Shown here: positions 7,527-14,553 of the stretch, piece after piece | How the letters are laid out: each line of letters begins with the position of its first letter | How positions within the stretch are numbered: position 1 is the first letter of the stretch | NCBI RefSeq assembly: GCF_000251145.1 | Contig: NZ_AIDW01000023.1 | Coordinates: forward strand, 124,001-188,000 | Length of the DNA stretch: 64,000 bases | Direction: 5' to 3' | DNA from: Sphingomonas sp. PAMC 26621 | Lineage (GTDB): Bacteria > Pseudomonadota > Alphaproteobacteria > Sphingomonadales > Sphingomonadaceae | Translations under genes and position numbers: made by a program | Notes under the pieces: model-generated | Told to the model about the DNA's origin: nothing | What the model saw: the letters and a program-made list of their open reading frames with translations, nothing else | Database searches by the model: none

Positions 7527-9956
7527 CTAATCGAGCCGCATTGCCTCCGCCGCGAGCACCTCCGCCTCCGCCAGCAGCGCGTCGTCGGACATGCCCTGCG
7601 CGACTTTCTCGCGTCCGATCAGCGTCAATACCGGGACCGCCAGCGGCGATATGCGCGGAAGGTCGACATGCAGCATCGTCTCCGCCGCCCGGTCGAGCAG
7701 GCTGGCGAGCCGCCCGACGTCGGTCATCCGCGCGCGCGCATCCGCCCACGCCGCCTGCAGCAGAATATGCGCGGGCTCATATTTGCGGAGCACGTCGTAG
7801 ATCAGGTCGGTCGAGAAGGTCACCTGCCGCCCGGTCTTGCGCTTCCCCGGGATCTGGCGCTCGACCAGCCCCCCGATCACCGCGACTTCGCGGAACGCGC
7901 GCTTGAGGAGGGCGGATTGCTGCACCCATTCGACGAACTCGTCCTCGAGAATATCGGGGGAGAACAACGCGGCGGGATCGGTGATCGGGTCGAGCCCGAA
8001 ACACGCCAGCGCATAGTCGTTCGAGACGAAGCCGATCGGCCGCAATCCCTGCGTCTCCATCCGTCGTGTGACGAGCATCCCGAGCGACTGGTGCGCGTTC
8101 CAGCCCTCGAAGCTGTAGGCGACCATGTAATGCCGTCCCTCCCGCGGGAAGGTCTCGACCAGCAACTGGCCGGGGCGGGGCAGCGTCGAGCGAAGCTGCT
8201 GGACCTCGAGCCATTCGCGCACATCATCGGGGAACCGCGACCATTCGGACGGTTCCGCCAGAAACCCGCGAACCCGATTGGCGAGATTGGTCGATAACGG
8301 CATCCGGGATCCGCCATAGCTCGGGATCCGTGCCGGCCTTGCGGTTGCCCGCACGACAAGGTCCTCGGTGTCGATCCGCTCGACCTCGAGGCTCATCCCT
8401 GCGAAGAAGAAGGTGTCGCCCGGGCTCATCGTCGCGGCGAACGCTTCCTCGACCCGGCCGAGCGTCCTCCCGTTCTTGAAGCGGACGCTGAGCATCGTCG
8501 CCTCGACGATGATCCCCGCATTGAGCCGATGTTGCGCAATAAACCTGGGGTGGGTGATCCGCCACGTCCCGTCAGCGTCCTGCGTCAACCGCTTGAACTT
8601 GTCGTACGCCTGAAGCGCATAGCCGCCATCGCGAATGAAGCTGAGGACCTGGATGAAGGTCTCCTCGGTCAGCGCGGAATAGGGCAAGGCCGAGCGGATC
8701 TCGTCGAGCAGCCGCGCCTGATCGAAGGGTGCCGCACAGGCGCACGCCATGACATGCTGCGCCAGCACGTCGAGCGCCCCCATGCGAAAGACGTCCTCGT
8801 CCAGTTCGCCCGCCTCGACCGCATCGAGCGCGGCGCGTGCCTCGAGATATTCGAACCGATTGCCGGGGACGACGATCGCCTCGGACGATTCATCGAGCCG
8901 GTGGTTCGACCGCCCGATCCGCTGGAGCAACCGCGACGATCCCTTGGGTGCGCCCATCTGGATCACGCAGTCGACGTCACCCCAGTCGACGCCGAGATCA
9001 AGGCTGGCGGTCGCGACCAGCCCGCGCAACTTGCCCGCCGCCATCGCGCCCTCGACCTTGCGCCGCGCCTCGAGGCTGAGCGATCCGTGATGGACGCCCA
9101 GCGGCAGGTTCATCGCATTGGCCTTCCACAGATCCTGGAAGATCAGCTCGGCGAGCGCGCGGGTGTTGCAGAAGACGATCGTGGTCTTGTGCGTCTCGAT
9201 CTCGGCGATCACCTGTTCGGCGGCATAGCGCCCCGAATGCCCCGACCAGGGAATGCGACCCTCGGGCAACAAGATCGCGATGTTCGGCGGCGCGCCGGGA
9301 TCGCCCCTCACGAGCCGGACCGTATCGATATCGCCATCGGGTGCGAGCCACGCGCGATAGCCATCGGGGTCAGCGACGGTCGCCGACAACGCGACCCGAC
9401 GGAGCCCGGGCGAAATCGTCTGGAGCCGCGCCATGCCGAGCGAAAGCAGGTCGCCGCGCTTGCCGGTCGCGAAGGCGTGGACCTCGTCGACGACGATCGT
9501 GCGCAATCCCGCGAACATCGTCGCGGCGTCGGGGTAGCTAAGCAGCAGACTGAGCGATTCGGGCGTGGTCAGCAGGATCTGCGGCGGGCGGATCCGCTGG
9601 CGCGCCTTGCGGTCGCTGGGCGTGTCGCCGGTCCGCGTCTCGATCCGGATATCGAGCCCCATTTCCTCGACCGGGGCAAGCAGATTGCGCTGGATATCGA
9701 CCGCTAGCGCCTTGAGCGGCGAGACGTAGAGGGTGTGCAGCCCTTCGGCAGGCGTTTCGATCAGTTCGGTGAGCGTCGGCAGGAAGCCGGCGAGCGTCTT
9801 GCCCGCACCCGTGGTGGCGACGAGCAACCCGTGCGCCCCAGCGCGCGCGACGTCGAGCATGTCCAGCTGGTGGCGTCGCGGTGCCCAGCCCTTGGTGGCG
9901 AACCAGTCGGTCAGGACGGTGGGAAGAGACGACGCAGGTTGAGGCACTTGTGCCAT
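7527..9956 (-). CDS. lhr: Ligase-associated Lhr-type DEXH-box helicase
   Basis: An 809-residue superfamily 2 ATP-dependent helicase. Helicase motifs are visible: Q-like GWAPRRHQL near 18, Walker A ATTGAGKTL near 48, TPESLSLLL, the DEVH box in VVDEVHAFA near 155, SATVADP near 190, and motif VI QRIGRSNHRLDE near 345. The Lhr winged-helix and C-terminal domains follow. The length matches the short, ligase-associated subfamily linked by family knowledge to DNA repair with PdeM, an ATP-dependent ligase and an exonuclease. Only PdeM (781-1443) is nearby. The downstream retropepsin gene probably shares its transcript. The ATG at 9956 is the only well-placed start. Confidence 0.92.
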   Translation of the reverse strand: MAQVPQPASSLPTVLTDWFATKGWAPRRHQLDMLDVARAGAHGLLVATTGAGKTLAGFLPTLTELIETPAEGLHTLYVSPLKALAVDIQRNLLAPVEEMGLDIRIETRTGDTPSDRKARQRIRPPQILLTTPESLSLLLSYPDAATMFAGLRTIVVDEVHAFATGKRGDLLSLGMARLQTISPGLRRVALSATVADPDGYRAWLAPDGDIDTVRLVRGDPGAPPNIAILLPEGRIPWSGHSGRYAAEQVIAEIETHKTTIVFCNTRALAELIFQDLWKANAMNLPLGVHHGSLSLEARRKVEGAMAAGKLRGLVATASLDLGVDWGDVDCVIQMGAPKGSSRLLQRIGRSNHRLDESSEAIVVPGNRFEYLEARAALDAVEAGELDEDVFRMGALDVLAQHVMACACAAPFDQARLLDEIRSALPYSALTEETFIQVLSFIRDGGYALQAYDKFKRLTQDADGTWRITHPRFIAQHRLNAGIIVEATMLSVRFKNGRTLGRVEEAFAATMSPGDTFFFAGMSLEVERIDTEDLVVRATARPARIPSYGGSRMPLSTNLANRVRGFLAEPSEWSRFPDDVREWLEVQQLRSTLPRPGQLLVETFPREGRHYMVAYSFEGWNAHQSLGMLVTRRMETQGLRPIGFVSNDYALACFGLDPITDPAALFSPDILEDEFVEWVQQSALLKRAFREVAVIGGLVERQIPGKRKTGRQVTFSTDLIYDVLRKYEPAHILLQAAWADARARMTDVGRLASLLDRAAETMLHVDLPRISPLAVPVLTLIGREKVAQGMSDDALLAEAEVLAAEAMRLD

Positions 9957-10087
9957 ATGGTGCGTGCGGTGCGGCGCGGCTAGGATCGAATTGGCCGGCC
10001 CGTGCAGGGCCTCCCTCGATCATCGCTGCCGAGAAGCGCTACCGGGCTGCTGCGCGAGCAGGTGCCCAGGGTTACGGTGCGCGATAC

Positions 10088-10702
10088 TTATCGCAGCACG
10101 GGCTCGACCGTCAGCGATCCTGCGGGCAGCGGGACGCAGACGTCCGACGCGGGCGTTTCTCCCGACAGCCAGCCCGCCCAGTCCCGCCGCTCGACGATCA
10201 CGATCTGGCGGTCGTGGTACGGTGCGATATCGGGTCCGGGCGGGCAGGTCAGCATGGTGAAGGCCTCCCCAACCGCGGGATGTTCGCGCCACAGTCCGGC
10301 GATGCCGAACCACGCCTCGCCCGTCTTACGGAAAGACCATTTGTCCTTTTTCTTATGCCGCGGATCGGCGGGCGCGGTGAATTCATAAAAGGCGTCCGCC
10401 GCGATCAGGCAGCGTCCCTGCGCGGCACTGTTGCGAAAATCGCGACTGTCGGAGCGATAATTATAGACCGGTTTGCCGGAGGGTCCGGGCCAGCTCCAGC
10501 GGCGCATGACGCCTTCCGCGGAAAATTCTTTGTCGGCGGCGCTACGGCTCAAGCGCACGATAAAGGTCGTGTCGGTGATGCGGAAGCTGTCGATACTCGC
10601 GAGGTTGGGGAGACTCTCCGGGAAACGCAGCGGGATGCGCAACGCGGTGAAATCATCCCGCATCAGGTCAAGCGCGATCCGGCGGGCTGCTTCGTTACAC
10701 AT
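10088..10702 (-). CDS. SOS response-associated peptidase YedK/HMCES (abasic-site crosslinker)
   Basis: A 204-residue SRAP-domain protein. The protein begins MCN, so removal of Met exposes the catalytic Cys2 that crosslinks to abasic sites in single-stranded DNA. The other conserved elements are present: YNYRSDSRDF (Asn and Arg), CLIAADAFYEF with its Glu, and the PYHDRQIVIV His region. It acts in replication-linked abasic-site protection. Its position upstream of the Lhr-type helicase on the same strand suggests a DNA-repair neighbourhood, though the 131-bp gap allows separate promoters. No LexA box was recognised. Confidence 0.93.
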   Translation of the reverse strand: MCNEAARRIALDLMRDDFTALRIPLRFPESLPNLASIDSFRITDTTFIVRLSRSAADKEFSAEGVMRRWSWPGPSGKPVYNYRSDSRDFRNSAAQGRCLIAADAFYEFTAPADPRHKKKDKWSFRKTGEAWFGIAGLWREHPAVGEAFTMLTCPPGPDIAPYHDRQIVIVERRDWAGWLSGETPASDVCVPLPAGSLTVEPVLR

Positions 10703-10796
10703 GGCTGGATTTTACGCACATTTACCGGGGGGCGAAACCGTCTCGGGGCAATAGAGGGAGGGGACGCGCGGGGACGTGTTCCCGCGCGTCTGCCCA

Positions 10797-11081
10797 TCAA
10801 CGAACCGCTGCTGCTTCGTTGGCGACGACTTCGCCGCGCTGTTCGGGGGTCATCGCCTGCGCGTTGACGTCTGCCGCGCGGATCGCGTCGGCGCGCTCGT
10901 CGGCAGTCTTGCGCTCGGCCTTGGCCGCGGCCTGAAGGTTCTCGGCCTGCGCTTCCATCGCATCGGCGCGGTTGTCGCCGGCCTTCTCAACCTGCTTGGC
11001 AAGCTTGCCGTCACCGTTGCCACCACAGGCCGCAAGCGGGAGCGCGAGCGCAGCCAGCGCAACGAACATCGTCTTCTTCAT
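10797..11081 (-). CDS. Small lipoprotein with charged coiled-coil tail
   Basis: 94 residues. Residues 1-19 form a lipoprotein signal with lipobox LAAC. The mature part after GGNGDGK is a low-complexity, Ala/Lys/Glu/Asp-rich helix likely to be coiled coil. It ends with a short MTPEQRGEVVANEA segment. It has no catalytic motif. Similar small lipoproteins are frequent and uncharacterised in sphingomonads. It is flanked by intergenic gaps of about 95 and 123 bp, so it is probably monocistronic. Envelope location is inferred from the lipobox; role unknown. Confidence 0.75.
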   Translation of the reverse strand: MKKTMFVALAALALPLAACGGNGDGKLAKQVEKAGDNRADAMEAQAENLQAAAKAERKTADERADAIRAADVNAQAMTPEQRGEVVANEAAAVR

Positions 11082-11160
11082 CGGTTAATCCCCGTTACTC
11101 ATGCCCAAAGTCGGCACGGACGGGAAAACCGGCGGTACGGAGAATCGTTCCGCCTCCGGA

Positions 11161-11193
11161 TCGGGGCAGGTCATCGTGCATGACCTGCCCCGA
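11161..11193 (-). terminator. Hairpin terminator of the TCA operon
   Basis: A perfect 13-bp inverted repeat, TCGGGGCAGGTCA (11161-11173) and its complement (11181-11193), with a 7-nt loop. It lies 11 bp past the lpd stop. No U-tract follows on the minus strand, so it may act with Rho or as an mRNA 3' stabiliser. Confidence 0.65.
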
Positions 11194-11204
11194 ACGCCGG
11201 GAAC

Positions 11205-12602
11205 TCAGACGTGGATCGCCTTGCCGCGAACCGCCATCGCGGCTTCCTTCATCGCCTCGGCATGAGTCGGATGCGCGTGGCAGGTGTAGGCAATGTCCTC
11301 GCTGGTCGCGCCGAATTCCATCGCGACACACGCTTCCGCGATCATCGTGCCGCCGACGCTGGCGATGGCCCACACGCCGAGGACACGATCGGTCTTGGCA
11401 TCCGCGATCACCTTCACGAAGCCGTCGGGCTCGTGGTTGGTCTTGGCGCGGCTGTTGGCGGCCATCGGGAACTTGCCGACCTTGACCTCGGCGACCTTCT
11501 CGCGCGCGGCTTCCTCGGTCAGGCCGACGCCCGCGATCTCGGGCCAGGTGTAGACAACCAGCGGGATCACGTCGTGATTGACGATGCCGGTCAGGCCACC
11601 GATGTTCTCGGCCACCGCAATGCCCTCATCCTCGGCCTTGTGCGCAAGCATCAGGCCGGGGACGACGTCGCCGATTGCCCAGATGCCAGGGACCGACGTC
11701 TGGAAGCGATGATCGGTCTCGACCTGCCCGCGCGCGTTGGTCGACAAACCCGCCGCCGAGAGGTTGAGGCCATCGGTGTTCGGACGTCGCCCGATCGACA
11801 CGAGCACGGTATCCGCCTCGATCGTCTCAGGCGCACCACCGGCAGCAGGCTCGACCGTGATCGTCGCCTTGTCGCCTTCGACGGTCACGCCGGTGACCTT
11901 GGTCGACAACTTGAACTCGATCCCCTGCTTCTTGAAGATCTTGTTCGATTCCTTGCGGATCTCGCCATCGAAGCCGGGGAGGATCTGGTCGAGATATTCG
12001 ACGCAGGTGACGCGTGCGCCAAGCCGCTTCCACACCGAGCCGAGCTCGAGTCCAATCACGCCGCCACCGATGACGACCATATGCTCTGGCACCTTCGCCA
12101 GCTCGAGCGCGCCGGTCGAATCGACGACGACCTTCTGGTCGACCGTCACGCCCGGCAGTGGGGTGACCGACGAACCGGTCGCAATGACGATGTTCTTGGC
12201 GCGGTAGGTCTTGCCCGCGACTTCGACGGTATCCGTGCCCGTGAAGCTTGCCTGGCCCTTGAGCCATTCGACCTTGTTCTTCTTGAACAGGAAGGCGACG
12301 CCCGCGGTCAGCTGCTTGACCGCATCGCGGCGCTGTTCGTGCATCGTCTCAAGGTCGAGCGAGACGTTGTCCATCTTGACGCCGAGCTTGGCCATCATGC
12401 CGTTCTTCGCGTCGTTATAAAATTCGGACGCGTGGAGCATCGCCTTGGAAGGGATGCAGCCGACGTTGAGGCACGTGCCGCCAAGCGTCTCGCGGCTCTC
12501 GACGCACGCCGTGCGCAGCCCGAGCTGTGCCGCGCGGATCGCCGCGACATAGCCGCCGGGTCCGGCACCGATGATCAGAACGTCGAAATCATAGTCAGCC
12601 AT
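11205..12602 (-). CDS. lpdA: Dihydrolipoyl dehydrogenase (E3)
   Basis: FAD-dependent E3 of the 2-oxoglutarate dehydrogenase complex, 465 residues. It reoxidises dihydrolipoamide on E2 and reduces NAD+. The FAD site IIGAGPGGYVA is at residue 10, the redox-active disulfide Cys44/Cys49 is in GGTCLNVGCIPSKA, the NAD site IGGGVIGLELGS is near 180, and the active-site His-Glu is in HAHPTHAEA at the C-terminus. It is the last gene of the mdh-sucD-odhA-odhB operon. Its ATG at 12602 overlaps the end of the DUF5615 toxin gene by 8 bp, so it may be translationally coupled to a toxin gene, although CTGGAG upstream is a usable ribosome-binding site. Confidence 0.97.
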   Translation of the reverse strand: MADYDFDVLIIGAGPGGYVAAIRAAQLGLRTACVESRETLGGTCLNVGCIPSKAMLHASEFYNDAKNGMMAKLGVKMDNVSLDLETMHEQRRDAVKQLTAGVAFLFKKNKVEWLKGQASFTGTDTVEVAGKTYRAKNIVIATGSSVTPLPGVTVDQKVVVDSTGALELAKVPEHMVVIGGGVIGLELGSVWKRLGARVTCVEYLDQILPGFDGEIRKESNKIFKKQGIEFKLSTKVTGVTVEGDKATITVEPAAGGAPETIEADTVLVSIGRRPNTDGLNLSAAGLSTNARGQVETDHRFQTSVPGIWAIGDVVPGLMLAHKAEDEGIAVAENIGGLTGIVNHDVIPLVVYTWPEIAGVGLTEEAAREKVAEVKVGKFPMAANSRAKTNHEPDGFVKVIADAKTDRVLGVWAIASVGGTMIAEACVAMEFGATSEDIAYTCHAHPTHAEAMKEAAMAVRGKAIHV

Positions 12603-12963
12603 GGTGTGCTCCAGAGGGAAACGGCTTCGTCCGCTCCCCGTTCTTCGTCAGGGTAATCATTTGGCCCGCCGGCACGCCCGCTTCAAGCAGGGCGATCAGG
12701 CAAGTAACGGTTTGCTCTGCGGCACGATGCGGTAGCCGCGTGTAGAGAATGGTCTTCGGGGCCGGCAGTCCGTGATTGAAGATCAGGTCGCCGAAGTCGC
12801 CGTCGTTGGTGATCAGGATGAACTGAGCGATATCCGACCGAGCAAGGATTTCGGGGTCCAGCGCCCCGGGTGACGTCTCGCTGATCCATTCCAGCTCGAA
12901 CCCGGCTTCCCGTAACCGCGTCACGACGGTGCGGTGCACGTTCTCGTCGAGCAGGAGCCGCAC
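12595..12963 (-). CDS. DUF5615 PIN-like protein, probable toxin
   Basis: 122 residues, a Mut7-C/PIN-like fold. It shows the two hallmarks of DUF5615: an N-terminal LLLDENV with the first acidic residue and a central ILITNDGDFGDLIF with paired Asp residues, which in PIN nucleases bind metal. By family knowledge DUF5615 proteins pair with DUF433 proteins as presumed toxin and antitoxin; that partner is immediately upstream. Start is GTG at 12963, three bases after the DUF433 stop, and the 3' end overlaps lpdA by 8 bp. The ORF is intact, so an active RNase is possible, but this has not been shown from sequence alone. Confidence 0.85.
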   Translation of the reverse strand: MRLLLDENVHRTVVTRLREAGFELEWISETSPGALDPEILARSDIAQFILITNDGDFGDLIFNHGLPAPKTILYTRLPHRAAEQTVTCLIALLEAGVPAGQMITLTKNGERTKPFPSGAHHG

Positions 12964-12966
12964 GCT

Positions 12967-13203
12967 TCAAGCGGCCTCTCTACTCGCGGCCGAGGCCTCC
13001 TTGACCAACAGGTCGTGGCTGAAGGCGATCGCCGCCAGCACATCCGCTTCCTTCAGCGATGGGTATCCATCGAGCACCTCGCCAACCGGCGCGCCTTCGG
13101 CGAGATACTCGAGGATCAGCTCGACCGATATCCGCGTTCCCCTCACGACGGGCTTGCCGCCGAGAATGTCAGGGTTCGAATGGATATGGTCGCGCCAGTT
13201 CAT
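12967..13203 (-). CDS. DUF433 protein, probable antitoxin
   Basis: A 78-residue DUF433 protein. The diagnostic element is near the N-terminus: an Asp-Ile-Leu-Gly-Gly-Lys-Pro stretch leading into GTRISVELILEYLAEG. A helix-turn-helix-like segment (YPSLKEADVLAAIAFS) follows and ends in an Ala-rich tail. It is predicted to neutralise, and possibly to autoregulate with, the downstream DUF5615 protein. It begins 7 bp after the odhB stop with a GAGGAT ribosome-binding site. The pair is therefore inside the 2-oxoglutarate dehydrogenase operon and is transcribed with it unless an internal promoter exists. Confidence 0.85.
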   Translation of the reverse strand: MNWRDHIHSNPDILGGKPVVRGTRISVELILEYLAEGAPVGEVLDGYPSLKEADVLAAIAFSHDLLVKEASAASREAA

Positions 13204-13210
13204 CGCATCC

Positions 13211-14455
13211 TCACAAGTCGATCAAGATCCGCGTCGGGTCCTCGATAGCATTCTTGAGCGCGACGAGGAACGTCACGGCCTCGCGGCCATCGATCAACCG
13301 GTGATCGTAGCTGAGCGCGAGATACATCATCGGACGGATCACGATCTGCCCGTCGACCACCACCGGACGCTCGTCGATGCGATGCAGCCCGAGCACTGCC
13401 GACTGCGGCGGGTTGATGATCGGGGTCGACATCAGCGAGCCGAACACGCCGCCGTTCGAGATGGTGAACGTGCCGCCTTTCATCTCGTCCATCTTGAGCG
13501 CGCCGTCCTTGGCGCGCTTGCCGAAGTCGCCGATCGTCTTCTCGATCTGCGCGACCGACATCTGGTCGGCATCGCGGATCACCGGAACGACCAGGCCACC
13601 CGGCGACGACACAGCGACCGAAATATCGGCGTAATCATGATAGACGATGTCATCGCCCTCGATCGACGCGTTGACCGACGGGATGTCGCGCAGCGCCATC
13701 GTCGCGGCCTTCACGAAGAAGCCCATGAAGCCGAGCCGAACGCCGTGCTTCTTCTCGAACAGATCCTTGTACTTGGCGCGCGCCGCGATCACCGCGGTCA
13801 TGTCGACGTCGTTGAACGTCGTCAGCATCGCTGCGGTGTTCTGCGCTTCCTTGAGGCGCTTGGCGATCGTCTGGCGCAGGCGCGTCATGCGGACGCGCTC
13901 TTCCTTGCGGCCCGTCGACGCGGCGACCGAAGCCGCGACCGGCGGCGCAGCAGCGGCTGGCGCAGGCGCGGGGGTCGAAGCGGCGGCAGCGGCAACGTCG
14001 TCCTTGGTCAGGCGACCGTCCTTGCCGGTGCCCTTGACGGTCGAGGGGTCGACACCGTGCTCGAGCACCGCGCGGCGCACCGACGGGCTGAGTGCGGCGG
14101 GGCCATCGCTCGACGACGACGGGGCTTGCTGGCCCGCAGTCGCGGCAGGGTTGGCCTGCTCGGTAGGCGCTGCGGTGACCGCAGGCTGCGGCGCCGGGGC
14201 CGAAGCCGCTGCGCCGTCACCGGCGTCGATCGTCGCGAGCATCGCGCCGACCTGGACCGTCTCGCCGACCTTTACCGCATGTTCGCCCATGATCCCGGCG
14301 ACCGGAGACGGCACCTCGACCGAGACCTTGTCGGTCTCGAGGCTGGCGATCGGCTCGTCTGCCGCGACCTTGTCGCCCGGCTGCTTGAGCCATTCGCCGA
14401 GCGTCGCCTCGGTGATCGATTCGCCGAGTACCGGTACTGTGACTTCGGTTGCCAT
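13211..14455 (-). CDS. odhB: 2-oxoglutarate dehydrogenase E2, dihydrolipoyllysine succinyltransferase
   Basis: 414 residues, the E2 core of the 2-oxoglutarate dehydrogenase complex. The order is a lipoyl domain (1-80) with the lipoylated Lys in [12 protein letters not shown], an Ala/Pro-rich linker, a peripheral subunit-binding domain ([15 protein letters not shown]), a second Ala/Pro linker, and the catalytic domain ending in the [12 protein letters not shown] motif with the active His and Asp. An open frame continues far upstream, but the ATG at 14455, with GGAAGAAG before it and the conserved [13 protein letters not shown] start, is clearly the real one. It is downstream of odhA and followed by the DUF433/DUF5615 pair, then lpdA. 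Confidence 0.97.
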   Translation of the reverse strand: MATEVTVPVLGESITEATLGEWLKQPGDKVAADEPIASLETDKVSVEVPSPVAGIMGEHAVKVGETVQVGAMLATIDAGDGAAASAPAPQPAVTAAPTEQANPAATAGQQAPSSSSDGPAALSPSVRRAVLEHGVDPSTVKGTGKDGRLTKDDVAAAAASTPAPAPAAAAPPVAASVAASTGRKEERVRMTRLRQTIAKRLKEAQNTAAMLTTFNDVDMTAVIAARAKYKDLFEKKHGVRLGFMGFFVKAATMALRDIPSVNASIEGDDIVYHDYADISVAVSSPGGLVVPVIRDADQMSVAQIEKTIGDFGKRAKDGALKMDEMKGGTFTISNGGVFGSLMSTPIINPPQSAVLGLHRIDERPVVVDGQIVIRPMMYLALSYDHRLIDGREAVTFLVALKNAIEDPTRILIDL

Positions 14456-14473
14456 ATCTTGCTTCTTCCAACT

Positions 14474-14542
14474 GTGCTCCTGCGAAAGCAGGAGCCTAGG
14501 GTTGCTCTGCCGGACCCTGGGTTCCTGCCAGCGCAGGAACAC
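14474..14542. repeat. Copy 1 of a ~70-bp repeat with internal palindromes
   Basis: The left half is a hairpin, TGCTCCTGC-GAAA-GCAGGAGC, followed by CTAGGGT. The right half is ACCCTGGGTTCCTGC...GCAGGAACAC, roughly its inverted complement, so the element is a palindrome of palindromes. It fills most of the 98-bp gap between odhA and odhB. A related copy is at 19668-19745. Confidence 0.7.
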
Positions 14543-14553
14543 AAGCTCCGTCG

